This document shows positions 6,569 through 6,777 of a stretch of 6,777 bases of DNA, piece after piece (position 1 is the first letter of the stretch; each line of letters opens with the position of its first letter). The DNA comes from Desulfobacterales bacterium. Its GTDB lineage: Bacteria > Desulfobacterota > Desulfobacteria > Desulfobacterales > UBA11574. The notes beneath the pieces are model-generated. The model saw only the letters and a list, made by a program, of their open reading frames with translations, did not search any database and had not been told where the DNA came from. The stretch lies in contig JAAXQD010000036.1 of the NCBI GenBank assembly GCA_012974475.1, forward strand, positions 1-6,777, written 5' to 3'. The position numbers and the translations under genes are program-made.

Positions 6569-6777
6569 ATGAAGCAAAATTTTGAATCGTTGTTAAGCAA
6601 CTCTGCGGCCGCCCATGGGCATTTGTGCCCGGGACAGGTGGTGGGTGTACGAATGGCCATCCTGGGATGTCGACTTATCGGTCTGGCTGAACCGACACGT
6701 TTCGACCAGATCAAGAAACTGATTGTCTATGTGGAGATGGATCGTTGCACTGCCGATGCCGTGGCCCATGTCACCGG
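6569..6777 (+). CDS. fmdE: FmdE-family protein, 5' part (gene cut by window end)
   Basis: The open frame starts at ATG 6569, three bases after AGGGG (6561-6565), and runs 69 complete codons to the window edge without a stop. The residues HGHLCPGQVVGVRMA (16-30) are the FmdE family signature. In known structures its His and Cys residues form a metal site (H16, H18 and C20 are candidates here). KKLIVYVEMDRCTADAV (49-65) is the second conserved block, with C60. FmdE was named from the formylmethanofuran dehydrogenase operon of methanogens, but homologues are common in anaerobic bacteria near molybdenum or tungsten enzymes, where their function is not established. Position downstream of a molybdenum-enzyme cluster fits a role in metal or cofactor handling, which is inference. 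Whether the usual C-terminal zinc-finger-like part is present cannot be seen. Confidence 0.88.
   Translation, partial: MKQNFESLLSNSAAAHGHLCPGQVVGVRMAILGCRLIGLAEPTRFDQIKKLIVYVEMDRCTADAVAHVT

Noticed and set aside
6605..6620. Overlapping palindromes GCGGCCGC and GCCCATGGGC
   Set aside because: They fall inside the fmdE coding sequence, encoding the conserved AAAHGH region, so they are explained by codons and chance.

Overview
The window holds one strand-consistent gene cluster, all on the + strand, for a periplasmic dissimilatory nitrate reductase (Nap) of an unusual composition, followed by two small genes. The organism is probably a Gram-negative anaerobe of the Deltaproteobacteria/Desulfobacterota type. 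This is inferred from three things: NapA has the compact C-terminal half known from the Desulfovibrio enzyme, several multihaem c-type cytochromes sit beside an Fe-S/NrfD membrane pair, and an FmdE-family gene lies downstream. No rRNA or other direct taxonomic marker is present, so the assignment is tentative.

Layout: napD (37-267), a Tat-signal chaperone; napA (295-2390), the molybdopterin catalytic subunit, broken near 1190; a membrane-anchored tetrahaem cytochrome made of two NapB-like dihaem modules (2387-3082); a second, exported tetrahaem cytochrome (3098-3721); a Tat-exported ferredoxin-like four-cluster Fe-S protein with a possible lipobox (3731-4702); an NrfD/DsrP-like ten-helix membrane subunit (4802-6031); a small carboxymuconolactone decarboxylase (CMD/AhpD-like) protein (6137-6448); and the 5' part of an FmdE-family gene cut by the window edge (6569-6777). 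The first five genes are separated by at most 27 nt, or overlap, and probably form one transcript. The gaps before the NrfD gene (99 nt), the CMD gene (105 nt) and fmdE (120 nt) are larger. The last contains two inverted repeats.

How the genes could work together (inference): the NrfD-like protein would oxidise menaquinol, the Fe-S protein would collect the electrons, and the two tetrahaem cytochromes would carry them to NapA, which reduces nitrate to nitrite in the periplasm. No NapC-type quinol dehydrogenase is present in the window, so the Fe-S/NrfD module may replace it.

The main anomaly is napA. Its N-terminal part is well conserved up to residue 299 and its C-terminal part is well conserved from nt 1191 on. 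The two lie in different frames, and about 80 residues expected between them are absent. This is an out-of-frame internal deletion (or an assembly misjoin), not a simple frameshift. As read, the nitrate reductase would be non-functional although every neighbouring gene is intact. Other points of note are the tandem NapB architecture and the loss of one cluster cysteine (Phe122) in the Fe-S protein.
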